From Takakia lepidozioides (lineage: Eukaryota > Streptophyta > Takakiopsida > Takakiales > Takakiaceae), in the NCBI GenBank assembly GCA_030704615.1, contig CM060733.1, forward strand, positions 67,084,001 to 67,148,000: a stretch of 64,000 nucleotides of DNA, written 5' to 3'. Below, piece after piece: positions 32,501 to 43,552 of the stretch; position 1 is the stretch's first letter; each line of letters starts with the position of its first letter. The notes under the pieces were generated by a model, which saw nothing but the letters and a program-made list of their open reading frames with translations, had not been told where the DNA came from and searched no databases. The position numbers were made by a program, and so were the translations under genes.

Positions 32501-33590
32501 ATGTGGGAGGGGTTCACCGCAAGTTGAAGAAGGAGTATTCTTAAAACATGGGTACTCATAATCTGAAAATGGCTCCAGCTTATGTTGCTTGAGTGCGAAT
32601 ATGAGTGTGGTTGGCTTGGCAGCTTTACATCTGGTCCATCCCACTCGATATGATGAACAGGTTCAGCTTGACTTCTCTCACACAAAAGACGCGGCCAAGA
32701 TGGGGTTTGCTGCCCTACCGTCATTGTTCTGGGGTGCAACATACAATTAATCTGGCCCATGGCGAGGGGCCTTGCCTTCCACCAATCATCTGTAAGTCCT
32801 GTGAAACTGTTTTTGTGGCAGTTTGTAAGCAGTGGGTAGCGATGATGGGCTGTTGTAGGATTTGATGAACTCAATGTCGTGTACTGACAGCAACCCCTCA
32901 TCTCTTATGCAAGCATTCAACAAGCCAAGTTGACTGCAGAGCATATTCAGCCCCCCACGTTTCTAGTTGCCTAATGTTCTTCATCTCCTAGGCAGAGCAT
33001 TTTCCAGGGTCTCCATCTGTGATGACACACTATCTTCTCATGTGGTTCAGCTTTTGGTCTTGCTCTTGTTTGCACCACCCCAATGAAGGGCAGTTCCCAC
33101 CTGCTTGATTCTCTCCATATGGTTGTCTTGGCAGGGTTTCCCACAACCGCCTTTCCTTTTCAGACTGCCAGTCATCAGCCTCGTTCTCCAATGCTTCACT
33201 TTCTTCCCAAGTGAAGTGCTCTCCTCTTTTATGCTTCAGCGTCCCTGCAGGTGTCTTTTCCTTCATCTCCCGTGGTGCTTTCAAATGAATGAGCACTGAT
33301 TTGCATCTGTTGGCAACACTTACGGTGTCCCTTTCCTTGCATGCCACTGCAGGCCCGTCATTGACTTTCTTGGCAGGGAAGTCTCCTCCTTCTCCCTCAT
33401 TTTCTGGCTCTGTTGGTGCCCCACTCACCATGCTATCAGGGCTGCATTTATTTCGTGGTGTTGCGCCAGCCAAGGGCGATCTTTCATTGGTCCGATTGTT
33501 GGCAACAGCTGATTGGAGTCTTCTTGGCAAAGTCTCCCGCGAGCTCCCATCAGTTTCAGGCATGAGGTTTTCTACCCTGGAAGACCAGTA
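32500..33590. other. Unassigned sequence between PPR and MULE remnants
   Basis: A plus-strand segment at about 32,630-32,760 reads HPTRYDEQVQLDFSHTKDAA in one frame, and the minus strand is open at 33,030-33,560 with a charged sequence (EESEALENEADDWQSEKERR). Neither matches a family I know, and the minus frame continues as antisense of the MULE, which argues against a gene. Confidence 0.35.
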
Positions 33591-35619
33591 GCACGAAAAT
33601 TGCTGATGGTGTTCGTGTACGATATGTCCTCTGTGCGGGGAAGCTGAGGTGCAATCTGCGAGATGAAAGGGGAGGACACACAATCGGAGATGCATCTGTG
33701 GGAGGGCATAAACGAGTAGATGGCAAGGGCGGGATTGGCAAAGCCCAATTTCAGGGGATTCATGGCAGACAACGCTCAGGCCAACTGGGCAGCGGTGCGG
33801 CGTGTGTACGGTGATGACCCCAATGTTCCAATGGAGGGGAAAGAGAGATCCTGTGGATTCCATTGGATGGAGAGTCTATCTCACTACACTACCAAATTTG
33901 TTGCTAGCTCATTTCAAGCTGAACACCGTGTCTTTTGTACGGCGTGGAAGGATGCACCCACATTCGATGACGCGGAGGTTAAGTTTGCTATCATCGAGGC
34001 TTGGTGGAACACGTCAGGTGCAGTGGAGACAACCAATCTGGGAGCCTTGCACAGCTGGTTGGGGTGGTGGCATTTCCGGTATTGACAGTTTGGACAGTAC
34101 ATGCGGGAGGTATGATGCTGTCATTTTCGTGCAATTGTCTTTCTATTACGGACCTTTCCATTGGTCCCTCACCATTGTTTGTGTCCTTGTAAGAGCGGTG
34201 CTTGGATTCCGACACAGACATGCCGAACACGAATATGGCAGAATCAGTCCACTCCTCTTGGCGAGCGTTTTCTGCCGCACATCTGGTGGACGTAGTGACG
34301 GCCACAACGGAGGACATCGACAGAGCAATCATGCAGCAAGCCACGTACTACAAGTTCCTGAGCGGGAAACAATGGGGCTTTGGGCCGGACAGGGAGGAAT
34401 TGTTGGTACAAACAGCTTTGAGGTCGAAGAATCCACTGAAATGGACGACAACATTGCGAGAGAAGATCAAAGGGACGCCTCTGCACCGCAGAGGTGAACA
34501 CCTAGAGGGGGACGTCCGTACTTGCCCTGTGAGGCAAAGGATTGAAGAGGAACCCAAGTGCGAAGAGGATTCCTGGAGATCCGACAAGAACATTCGGACA
34601 GCACCTCGAGGTCCCGTCATGTTGCCACACAATGTGTCTTCCAGCAGTGGAAGCCCAAGAAATTCCAGATCGCCATCGCCTTCAAGCGGGGATTCCGTGC
34701 GAGAAATTCCCACCGCTCGCTTGCCCCAGATTTCGCCCGCTATTATGCAGTATGGCCAAGCCATTGTGGAGACGACTGTGTCTGCGTCACAGTGGAGAAT
34801 TGCACAAAGCCGTCGTTTCGAGGCAGGTATTCCGCAATTTGAGTGGATACACGGCAACGTTGTTTAGAGATGATAAGGAGGAATCCAGATGGGGCTGTCC
34901 CTGCTCCTACTTTTACAGGAAGATTTGTCCATGCAAAGTTTGCGGAGGCGACAACCACCCAGTTTTGGTTCTGCAGGCATGGCATTATGACTTGCGTATA
35001 TGGAAAACCCAAGTACGGCATACAAACAATGCCAGAGGCTCCCCCGGTGTGGCCGGTGGAACCAGGCTACGATCTGAGTCAGGTTGAGGCTGACGCCCTT
35101 ACTGCCGCAGGATTTCGGATGGTGCAGCGCACTGACGTCCCCAGACAACCATTTCCGCTTCCACAGCCTCCACCACCGACCCCTGTGAGAGCAAGAACAA
35201 TGGGATGCGACAGCTCTAAGCATCCTACACACCGTTGGGGGAAACCGAAGAGGCAGCGACCTCCCTCAAAAGTGAACGAGACAAGGATGGGGAATGCACT
35301 TCGGATGAACTGTACAATCCAGAGCTCGACAAAAGTGCCCCCACCAGGCTTCGGGCGTGTGTATCAGATGGCCACGGCAGGCTCAGCTGTTCACAATGAG
35401 GTGTACACCATCACCATTTCAGAATTACCCACCTGCAATTGCACCGACTTCCAGATCATGGCGAACAAAGGAGCATCATACTGCCCTTGCAAGCATCTGT
35501 ACTACGTGTACCTAAAGAGACTCCGGTGCAATTCCACAACTCATCACTTCATACATGCACCAGGGTTGAGCCCCCAAGAGGTGCACACTCTTCTGAATAT
35601 GGATCCAGGGGACCAGTGA
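33590..35619 (+). mobile_element. MULE (Mutator-like) DNA transposon remnant, plus strand
   Basis: The reading frame pieces are DGVRVRYVLCAGKLR (about 33,605), a transposase core block with GFMADNAQANWAAVRRVYG (33,755-33,812) and CGFHWMESL, a helical part (MPNTNMAESVHSSWRAFSAA, 34,219-34,278), and a SWIM zinc finger (CNC then CPCKHLYYVYLKR, 35,433-35,520) ending FIHAPGLSPQEVHTLLNMD. MULE transposases have this DDE core followed by SWIM. Frames change at about 34,085 and 34,850. Compared with the copy at 37.6-39.0 kb the region between AGKLR and the CEMKGEDTQSEM block is missing, an internal deletion. Inactive. Confidence 0.8.
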
Positions 35620-35872
35620 GCTTGGCTTGCGGTCCCAACACAATGGTACGCCCATCCTTTTCGGATAGTAGAACTGTACTGCTGCAAGTAGCTCTAACTC
35701 TGGCCACAAAAAGGTCCGACTTATGTCTTGCCTACCAGTAACCTGTTTTGTTCGAACTAAGATAATACTATGTCATTCACTTGTGTTTCCACGTGCATGT
35801 ATTTTTGTGTGTTGGAGGGTTCCTGTTTTTCTGCTCTCCCAAACTTTGCTTTCCTCATTCGATCCCCGGCAA

Positions 35873-35894
35873 GGAAATGCGGCGCCGCATTTCC
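35873..35894. repeat. 22-bp perfect palindrome
   Basis: GGAAATGCGGC joined to its reverse complement GCCGCATTTCC without spacer. A related, shorter palindrome, AATGCGGCACCGCATT, lies at 35,971-35,986. The core GCGGCACCGC is the same as in the 117-bp satellite at 39.7-40.8 kb. Confidence 0.8.
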
Positions 35895-36179
35895 AAGTAA
35901 CGTCGTAGGTACTGGTAGATGCGGCCTTCGCCAACACCAAACCGCCTAGAAATTTCGCACGTGCGAACCCTAATGCGGCACCGCATTTCCCAGTTGAGTC
36001 GCAAACCTTTCCCGCCGAATACCCGAAGAATGACAGAATTGTGAAGTACTGCAGACTCTATTGGTGTAGACTCTATTGGTTCAATTGCGGCATAAGGGTC
36101 ACCTTCATTCCAATGTTAAGGCATGTAAAACCGCGGAATACTCTATACAGGCCAGTATGCGACGTCCTTTTGCCGTGGT

Positions 36180-36465
36180 ATACTGGATTTCTCGTTGCAC
36201 AGTCACTCATTTCCATGAGCGGATCTAAAAAACCATGAGCGGACTTGTTACTGACGACATATCTTCGCCGCATTACAGGATGTGGAACTTCCAAAAACGG
36301 CAAGGTCAAATAAAAAACTATTATTTTAATACTTGTTTAATCTGCCGCATTTCCAAATTCGGAGGAGTCCGCTCATGAAATCCGCATGTCTTAGACTTCG
36401 GCTCATGCGGCTCATGCGGCTCATGGCTCATGGCTCATGGTTTCTGCTCATGAAATAGTAAACCT
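36180..36465. repeat. GCTCATG-rich repeat
   Basis: The words CATGAGCGGA (36,213; 36,234) and GCTCATGCGGCTCATG, GCTCATGG and GCTCATGAAATAGTAAAC (36,370-36,460) cluster here in opposite senses at the two ends. GCTCATGAAATA recurs at 1052 and 54,411, and inverted at 49,229. This could be a small non-autonomous element, but its ends are not resolved. Confidence 0.45.
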
Positions 36466-36644
36466 CAAAGAGAGAACTCCGCAACGAAGTTAATCCAGAG
36501 CCGACCCCATCAATGAAGATGAGCGAGAACCGGGTTGTTCACAACCTGTCCGACTCGGACGAGGTCATGGAAGTTCCAAGATCATCCTGGAGATCAGGCA
36601 AGTCCTCAGTGGACATTAGCGGACGAGGGAGTCAAATTACAAGG

Positions 36645-36888
36645 GAAGCACATCGGCTGGTAGCTCAGCTGGTAAGTGCACAATGTGTCGCCTTGGTGGT
36701 TCGGGGGTCAAACCCGCTGCCCTGCCCCGTGTATGGATTGTTCGTGGCGTTCTGTCTGGATGTTATCATCCTTTGTGCCTCCATGGCCATAAATGAAGGG
36801 GGGTTATTTTTTCCCCCCTCCTCAAGGGCCTGAATTGTGGGCTGTCGCTCCCAGACTTCCTTTTTATTTTATTTTATTTATAAAAAAA
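36645..36888 (+). mobile_element. SINE-A copy 2, full length with tRNA-like head
   Basis: The head contains a canonical A-box TAGCTCAGCTGG (36,661-36,672) and a near-canonical B-box GGGGGTCAAACCC (36,702-36,714). The body has CTCAAGGGCCTGAATTGTGG and GCTGTCGCTCCCAGACTTCC, homologous to 81-135. The tail is T/A-rich (TTTTTATTTTATTTTATTTA). It faces copy 3 tail to tail. Confidence 0.75.
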
Positions 36889-37130
36889 ATTAAGGGAAAC
36901 ACCTTGGAGCGATAGCTCACAAATCAGGCCCCTTAATAGTGAGAGGAGAAAATAAACTCTTTCACAGTAACCGCGCCATGGAGGCTGAGAAATGGGACAC
37001 CACCCAGTGAAGGGGGAGAAATGTATACCACACCCATCAAGAAGTAGGATTTGACCCCAAAATCATTTGGGCAGCACTCAATGCACTTTACCAATTGAGA
37101 GCATCTCCACGGTGTCACGGTACCCGCCCA
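36889..37130 (-). mobile_element. SINE-A copy 3, full length, opposite strand
   Basis: Read on the minus strand it begins with GATGCTCTCAATTGGTAAAG (A-box-like), then TTTTGGGGTCAAATCC (B-box-like), and continues through CACTGGGTGGTGTCCCATTT, CGGTTACTGTGAAAGAG, GGGGCCTGATTTGTGAG and GTGTTTCCCTTAATT. It is about 240 bp and aligns along its 3' half with the copy at 1-150. Confidence 0.8.
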
Positions 37131-37599
37131 AAAACACCAATGTAGCGTGGCGGGGTCCTAAAAAGCCGCACAGGTTGTTCCACGGTTGCCTCAGCCCGGT
37201 AGAATTGCTGTAGGCCCCGCCTCAAATCTGCCTCCCTCAGCCCGGTAGAATTGCTGTAGGCCCCGCTTCAAATCTGCCTCCCGCACGCTACTTTTGCCAA
37301 ACATACAGGGACCCCGCCAACCAATGTACATTAAATTTGTGAGGTCAAGAGATATAATATCAGCGGTCAACGCTCCAAGATTGTGATCGGGCGGTGGGCC
37401 TGCCTCGGGGCTATCTCTGCCGCGTCTGCTACCGTCCCAACTGTGGAGCGCCAACCAAACCATCCTTGTAAAAAATACCGTCACCCCCTTAAACATGGTA
37501 TATAACGTTTGACGGGCCCTGCTCACCATATAGATGCTCTGAGCTACTGACTTGGTGGCTTCCTTTTGTTTTTTTCTTAATAAATAAATGCTAGCCAAC

Positions 37600-38990
37600 T
37601 GACCATTGCTCCCTCGTCTGGTTTCTTTATAGCACCTGATGTTGTCCACCAAGCCCGTTTACATACAAACTATGTCTCTGCATCATCCAAGATGGGAGCA
37701 CGCTTCCACGCAAGACACATGGAACGGTGCTCCTCTCTGAATTCTGGCGCCACGAGCCTGGTTGTGTACTGCGACAAGCTCTACAGAAAATGGACCCCAC
37801 AAGATCTCTCCTTGCCTTCCATTGGAACATTGGGGTCTTCCCCGTACACCCTTCGAATGGCAGCCCAATTTGCTTGTGCGTTGTCCGCCATGAAATAACG
37901 GAAATTGGGCGGGGGCAATCCCGCCCTACCCATCTGTTCGTTTATTCCCTGCCAAAGAAGCATCTCCGATTGTGTGTCATCCCCTTTCATCTCACAAATA
38001 GCAATTGTCATTAGCATTCTGCAGTAGGTGTCGTAGACATGTGCACCCATTGTCACCCACTAGTGACTTGTAATTCGCTTGATATGGTCGAGCATGACCC
38101 AACTGTTTGACAAGTCCCCACTCGTCATTTAGTGGACCAGTTCCACGCCTCTACCAGGCCCACACGTTGACATTTTGAATACGAAACAACGATCTGCCTC
38201 AGTCCCTTGTCCTGGAAACCTACTTCCATGAATGTAGTCATATCCATATCGTCGCTTCACCTCCAGAATGGAGTGCCTATCCGAGCCTCGCCCAATTCTC
38301 TGTTTGCAGGAGACAATGTGGTTTCGGACATTTGGTGAACAAACGTGGGACACTGGTCACCTCCAGCAATGCCTCCATTTCCTTCTCATCGAGAGGAACT
38401 CTGTCGGAGCCATCTTCCGACATAATTCTGGCCAATGCCATCTTATGGGCGGCCTGCAACTGTATCTGTTTGGGTTTGGCACCAGGTCTCAACTTAACCT
38501 CCTCCTGAATGAGCTGCTCTGCCTCGTGGGCAGCCTCCCACGAGTTCCCCCTCGCCAATTTGTGACAATGGGAACCAACGTGTATGCAAGCTCCTGTGAG
38601 GTTTGGGAAACGGTGCAACACATAGAACTGCTTGGCATTACAAACAGACATGCAATGTGGTGGTTCTTTGCAATGCGCACACTTAAATGTGGAGTTTGGA
38701 ACCTTTTCATGAGCTCGAAATGGTTGCTGAGCTGTGCATGTCCAATCCGTCTCGTTCCTGTGACCTCTGGATTTAAAATGGAAGCAAGTTGGGGACCGCA
38801 GTGCACCTGCACACACAATGTAGCGCACCTGCACACCATCGAGCATCTTCATGCTGGTGGTTTTGGTGACGTACCAAGGATGACCGTCATGTTTCCTATC
38901 CATATCTGTCAACGGACGCCCTCGAATAGTCCGTTCGAGGAGGGAACTCGAAGAAGATATTGTCGTAGACGTCTGCGGGAAGGCATGTCA
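37600..38990 (-). mobile_element. MULE remnant, minus strand
   Basis: The N-terminal part (38,912-38,277) reads HDGHPWYVTKTTSMKMLDGV, QVRYIVCAGALRSPTC and EKEMEALLEVTSVPRLF. The core (38,056-37,781) has MTMGAHVYDTYCRMLMTIAI and FRYFMADNAQANWAAIRRVY. The frame shifts near 37,800 and the copy ends near 37,620, so the C-terminal half with the SWIM finger is lost. The core is a close relative of the plus-strand copy at 33.7 kb, and the two make an inverted pair ~4 kb apart. This copy keeps the N-terminal domain that the other has deleted. Confidence 0.75.
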
Positions 38991-39732
38991 CGGATTCAAT
39001 TGCGAACTTGCTGTAGTCCGGCCCAGCCAGCTCCGAGCGGTGTCCCTCCATGTGAAGCCCTCGCAGAATATTAAAATGGATCGAGTTGCTGAGCTCGTGC
39101 TGGGAATATGTTCATTGATATTAATTGAACCAACATGACGGACCAAAAGCTTCATTTTTGGGATGTTGGACGGTTACTGGAGGCAAGAGAAAAAGACCTC
39201 ACTTTCTTGAAGGGGATTTCAGGAGAGTTTTTCGGCTTGTTTGAGATTGGCAGCTCAAGTAGTTACCTCCAACTCCAACATCCACAAACCGATGTTCTAG
39301 TGTGAGGGAGTCAAGCCGCATCAATCATTAACAACATACCCAAAATTAACTCTTGATTTCCATCCACTGTCACCAGAATCAGTCAAAAATCACCCCTTTA
39401 GTCAAGTGCAATTATGGGCCGACTTCCCACCTATGCCGGGTAGACCTCATCATCATTTCTTGTGGATATGCCACAGGAAATGCACTCAACAGTACATGAT
39501 GGTCAATACTCTCAGGAAATGGTGGATGGTCTGAGTAGCTACACAGGTCAATGAATGAAGCAAGACACTCCAAGAAAACATCCTTTCACCAGTAATCACC
39601 ACAAGAACAAATCCCATCTTCAAAGTGGTGAAAGTGGTTAGCGTCCCGTACAACAATTGTTCGGCCAACTATCTTTGAGATGAATTTGGTGGAGGTGTAG
39701 CAGTCACCACACACTCAAAGATTCTTGATGAG

Positions 39733-40860
39733 AAACAGTGTGCGGCACCGCACACTGTTTATGCCCCTCTTCTTTGCCAATTTTTTATGTCAAAATGTAC
39801 CACACCAGGAGTGTCTGTCATGTATCAAACACACCTAAATGGAAGCACGAAACAGTGTGCGGCACCGCACACTGTTTGTGCCCCTCTTTTTTTATTGTTT
39901 TTGATGTCAAAATGTACCACACCAGGACTGTCTGTCAGGTATCAAACAAACTTAAATGGAAGCACAAAACAGTGTGCGGCACCGCACACTGTTTGTGCCC
40001 CTCTTCTTCGCTTGTTTTTTATGTGAAAATGCTCCACTCTAGGAGTGTCTTGCAGGTATCAAACACACCTAATTTGAAGCACCAAACAGTGTGCGGCACC
40101 GCACACTGTTTGTGACCCTCTCCTTTGTTTTTTTTTTATGTCAAAATGTACCACACCAGCAGTGTCTGCCAGGTATCAAACACACCTAATTCGAAGCACC
40201 AAACAGTGTGCGGCACCGCACATTGTTTGTGCCCCTCTTTTTTGCCAATTTTTGATGTCCAAATGTACCACACCAGGAGTGTCTGTCAGGTATCAAACAC
40301 ACCTAAATGGAAGCACGAAACAGTGTGTGGCACCGCACACTGTTTGTGCCCCTCTTCTTTGCCAAATTTTTATGTCAAAATGTACCACACCAGAGTGTCT
40401 GTCATGTATCAAACACACCTAAATGGAAGCACGAAACAGTGTGCGGCACCGTACACTGTTTGTGGACCTCTTTTTTGCCAATTTGTGAAGTCCAAATGTA
40501 CCACACCAGGAGTGTCTGTCAGGTATCAAACACACCTAAATGGAAGCACGAAACAGTGTGCGGCACCGCACACTGTTTGTGCCCCTCTTCTTTGCCAATT
40601 TTTGATGTCAAAATGTACCACACCAGGACTGTCTGTCATGTATCAAACACACCTAAATGGAAGCACGAAACAGTGTGCGGCACCGCACACTGTTTGTGCC
40701 CCTCTTTTTTGCTTGTTTTTTATGTCAAAATGTACCACACCAAAACTGTCTGTCAGGTATCAAACACACTTAAATGGAAGCACGAAACAATGTGCGACAC
40801 GGCACACTGTTTGTGCCCCTCTTCTTTTCTTGTTTTTGATGTGAAAATGCTCCACTTCAG
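39733..40860. repeat. 117-bp satellite with a 28-bp palindrome in every unit
   Basis: Ten palindromes start at 39,733, 39,850, 39,967, 40,084, 40,201, 40,318, 40,434, 40,551, 40,668 and 40,785: every interval is 117 bp except one of 116. Each has arms AAACAGTGTGCGG and CCGCACACTGTTT around CA. The remaining ~89 bp is well conserved (TGTGCCCCTCTT, AAAATGTACCACACCAG, GTATCAAACACACCTAAA, TGGAAGCAC). Because 117 is a multiple of three, long plus-strand frames run through the array; these are repeat artefacts. The first and last units are slightly divergent. Confidence 0.95.
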
Positions 40861-40942
40861 GAGTCTCTTGCTATAGGACGTAGTCAAGTCTCTGGGACCG
40901 GGATTATATTAATGCGAGTCTGATGCAGACTGCATCGCCTGA

Positions 40943-41408
40943 TTGTTCGGAGAAAACCAAGGTAGGGAAGTGATAATACACTCGGTATCAACCGAGGCAC
41001 TTCCAGAGTTCGAGTTGTTGACCGAACTTTTTCCCATATCCGCCGAACGGGTTGGTCTGCAGGAACAGGAGATTCCTCAGGAGGAAAACAATGAGATTCT
41101 AGATATGAGAATCATAGAGGAGGCCGACCTAGAAAGGGATGTCATGAAACATATATTGCCCCCTACATTCCTTATTTGCAGCAATGAGCAAACGGATCTC
41201 GGTTTGAACCAAGATCGTCTTTCACGTCGGAACCAACAACGCAGTTGGTCAACATGGCAGTTGGAGAAGAGTCACCGAAGATGGTGAAGGTGGGATCCCA
41301 CTTGACATTAGAGCAGGCTTTGGAGTATCAGGCACTGTTCAAGGAATTTCAGGACATCTTTGCATGGTCCTACACTGAATTGAAGGGACTGCCTTCTTAC
41401 GGGGTCGT
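40943..41408 (+). mobile_element. Ty3/gypsy-like polyprotein fragment
   Basis: The frame at 41,245-41,410 reads GSHLTLEQALEYQALFKEFQ then [18 protein letters not shown], the linker that precedes the reverse transcriptase in plant Ty3/gypsy Pol (typically DVFAWSY..MPGL). A preceding frame (40,943-41,287) is acidic (PQEENNEILDMRIIEEADLE), also common in this linker. The RT itself is absent because the fragment ends where the PPR pseudogene begins. No LTRs were found. Confidence 0.6.
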
Positions 41409-43209
41409 GCTGATCAGCCCAAAACCAATGGCCAGCTTCTCACTGTGGTGGCAAAGAGAAAATTCCTTTTCCTCCTCCCCCACATCACGCAATATAAAAC
41501 GCGTGTCAGGCACATACCCCCCCTCCTTCATCTACCCAGACAATCTTCTCAGCTCAGCACGGATTTCCTTAATTCTGGGATGCAACTTGTCATCTACAAC
41601 GAAGGTGTGCACCCTGTTGCCAACCTCAATATTGCAGCAACGACCTGGCTCCTGGCTCCTTTCTAACCCCTCTAACCTTGATCATTCTTCTCACCTTTGC
41701 AGTATCATCCCACCTGCCAGCTGCGACATAGATGCTTGATAGCAACACATAAGTCACGACATCCTGTTCATCCCACTTGAGGATAGATGTTGCCGCACGT
41801 TTAGCCATCTCCACATTCCATGGATTCTGCAGGTACCAAGCAAGGCCTTCCACACCACAACATCTGGATTGATTGACATTTTATAAATCAGGTCCACTGC
41901 CTCATCCAGTTGTCCCGCACGTCCAAGAAGGTCCACCATGCAGCCAAAGTGCTTTACTGTCGGAGTGACACCATGATCTTGACTCAGGGAATCAAAGTAG
42001 CGTCTTCCTTCATTCAGTAGGCCAATGTGGCTGTGGCTGCATGCAGAGAGAACACATATAAATGTGATATTGTCCGGCTTCAAGCCTTTCTTTTGTATTC
42101 CTTCAAATAGTTGCCGGACCTCCCTATGACAACCATGCTGGGCATATCCTGCGATCATCGCATTCCACGACACCACAATTCATTCAGCCATATTGTCAAT
42201 ACTCCCTTTGCATCCTCCATGCACCCACATTTCGCATACATGTCCACCAGGGCAGCGTCCAGAATGACATTTGGTACAATTCCAGCTTTGATGATGTCAC
42301 CATGCACCTCTTTGCCCTTTTCCAAGGCTGCAAGGCTTGCACACGCATTGCAAACGCACACAAACTTGGTGTGGTTGGGCTTCACCCCTTCCCCCAGGCC
42401 TCCATCCCGCGCCCCTGCTGTGCATATCCTGCAAGCATGGCGTTCCATGACACCAAATCTCGTTCAGCCATAAACACTCCCTCCACATCCTCAATGCTCC
42501 CACATTTGGCATACATGTCTACGAGGGTATTGTTCAGAATCATATCTGGTACAATTCCAGCTTTGGCGATGCAACCATGCACCTCTTTGCCCTTTTCCAG
42601 GGCTGCCAGGCTTGCACACGCATCGCAAACGCACACAAACGTGATGTGGTCGGGCTTCACCCCTTCGCACATCATTTGCTCATAGGTCTCCAAGGCCTCC
42701 ATCCCGCGCCCCTGCTGTGCATACCCTCCAAGCATGGCGTTCCACGACACCAAATCTCGTTCAGCCATAGTGTGGAAAACTCCCTCCACATCCTCAATGC
42801 TCCCACATTTGGCATACATGTCCATCAGGGTAGTGCTCAGGATGACATCTGGTACAATTCCAGCTTTGACAATGCAACCATGGACCTCTTTGTCCTTTTC
42901 CAGAGCTGCTAGGCTTGCACACGCACTGCAAGCACACACAAACGTGATGTGGTCGGGCTTCACCCTTTCGCACATCATTTGCTCATAGGTCTCCAAGGCC
43001 TCCATCCCGCGCCCCTGCAAGCATACCCTGCAAGCATCGCGTTGGGCAGTGTTCAGAATGAGATCTGGTACAATTCCGGATTTGACGATGTCACCATGGG
43101 CCTCTTTCCACTTTTCCAGGGCTGCCAGGCTTGCACATGCACTGCAAATGCAAACAAACGTGCATTTAGTTGACCATCTACCCATGCAGATCTGCACAAA
43201 ATCACGCAT
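41409..43209 (-). pseudogene. DYW-class PPR protein gene, 3'-truncated pseudogene
   Basis: From 43,209 leftward there are successive PLS repeats (ALEKWKEAHGDIVKSGIVPD, LVSWNAMLGGYAQQGRGMEA, TTLMDMYAKCGSIEDVEGVF). Frame changes occur near 42,400 and 42,160, leading to GLKPDNITFICVLSACSH and CMVDLLGRAGQLDEAVDLIY. E motifs follow (QDVVTYVLLSSIYVAAGRWD, 41,770-41,720), then an E+-like block (IEVGNRVHTFVVDDKLHPRI) and the start of the DYW deaminase domain ([30 protein letters not shown]). The sequence stops after GLISTTP at about 41,408. The HSE of the deaminase active site is present but the CxxC zinc ligands and the DYW end are missing. Such proteins edit C to U in organelle transcripts; this copy cannot. 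Confidence 0.85.
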
Positions 43210-43374
43210 ACATCCTTGCTTTGCTGCTAGTAGCTGACAATGACAGCTTGTGACACACTCAACAAACTTTGGAATAGAGATATGCCCTTCGTAACTAGGT
43301 TAAACTTATTAGCTTACCAGGAGAGCTACATGGGCATAGGACTATAATATAAAACCTTGACAATTCAATATGCA

Positions 43375-43552
43375 TCTCAGGACCGAGTCTGATGAGAGGA
43401 AAATAGACTGAAATAGGTCGAAGAAGAAGGTGCCCTCACCACATTGTCCTTGACATTGTGTCATGACCCATGGAGGATTTGACCGACCATCAACCCGAAA
43501 TGACCTCTTGTGTGTGCTGCTTGTGTCTGTAGTCAGGTAATGTCGGACTGGT
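43375..43552 (-). repeat. Dispersed upstream module, copy 4
   Basis: Minus-strand match to 5550-5740 (GACCTCTTGTGTGTGCTGCTTG, CATTGTCCTTGACATTGTGTC and AAATAGGTCGAAGAAGAAGG on the plus strand). It lies 5' of the DYW-PPR pseudogene in the same transcriptional sense, as copy 3 does for its PPR. It is cut at 43,552 where the next element begins. Confidence 0.8.

Noticed and set aside
33030-33863. 277-codon minus-strand frame
   Set aside because: Its first ~90 codons are antisense to the MULE transposase core. The remainder has no recognisable family, so it is probably accidental.
36655-36720. Functional tRNA gene
   Set aside because: A- and B-box-like sequences are present, but no acceptor stem or anticodon arm can be formed and the sequence continues as a SINE body.
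39733-40860. CRISPR-like array
   Set aside because: The repeats are palindromic and evenly spaced, but the spacers are near-identical to each other and the DNA is plant nuclear. It is a satellite.
40125-40876. Open frames of 189 and 239 codons rich in His, Cys and Thr
   Set aside because: They run through the 117-bp satellite, whose period is a multiple of three, and simply repeat the same 39 residues. No start context or family supports them.
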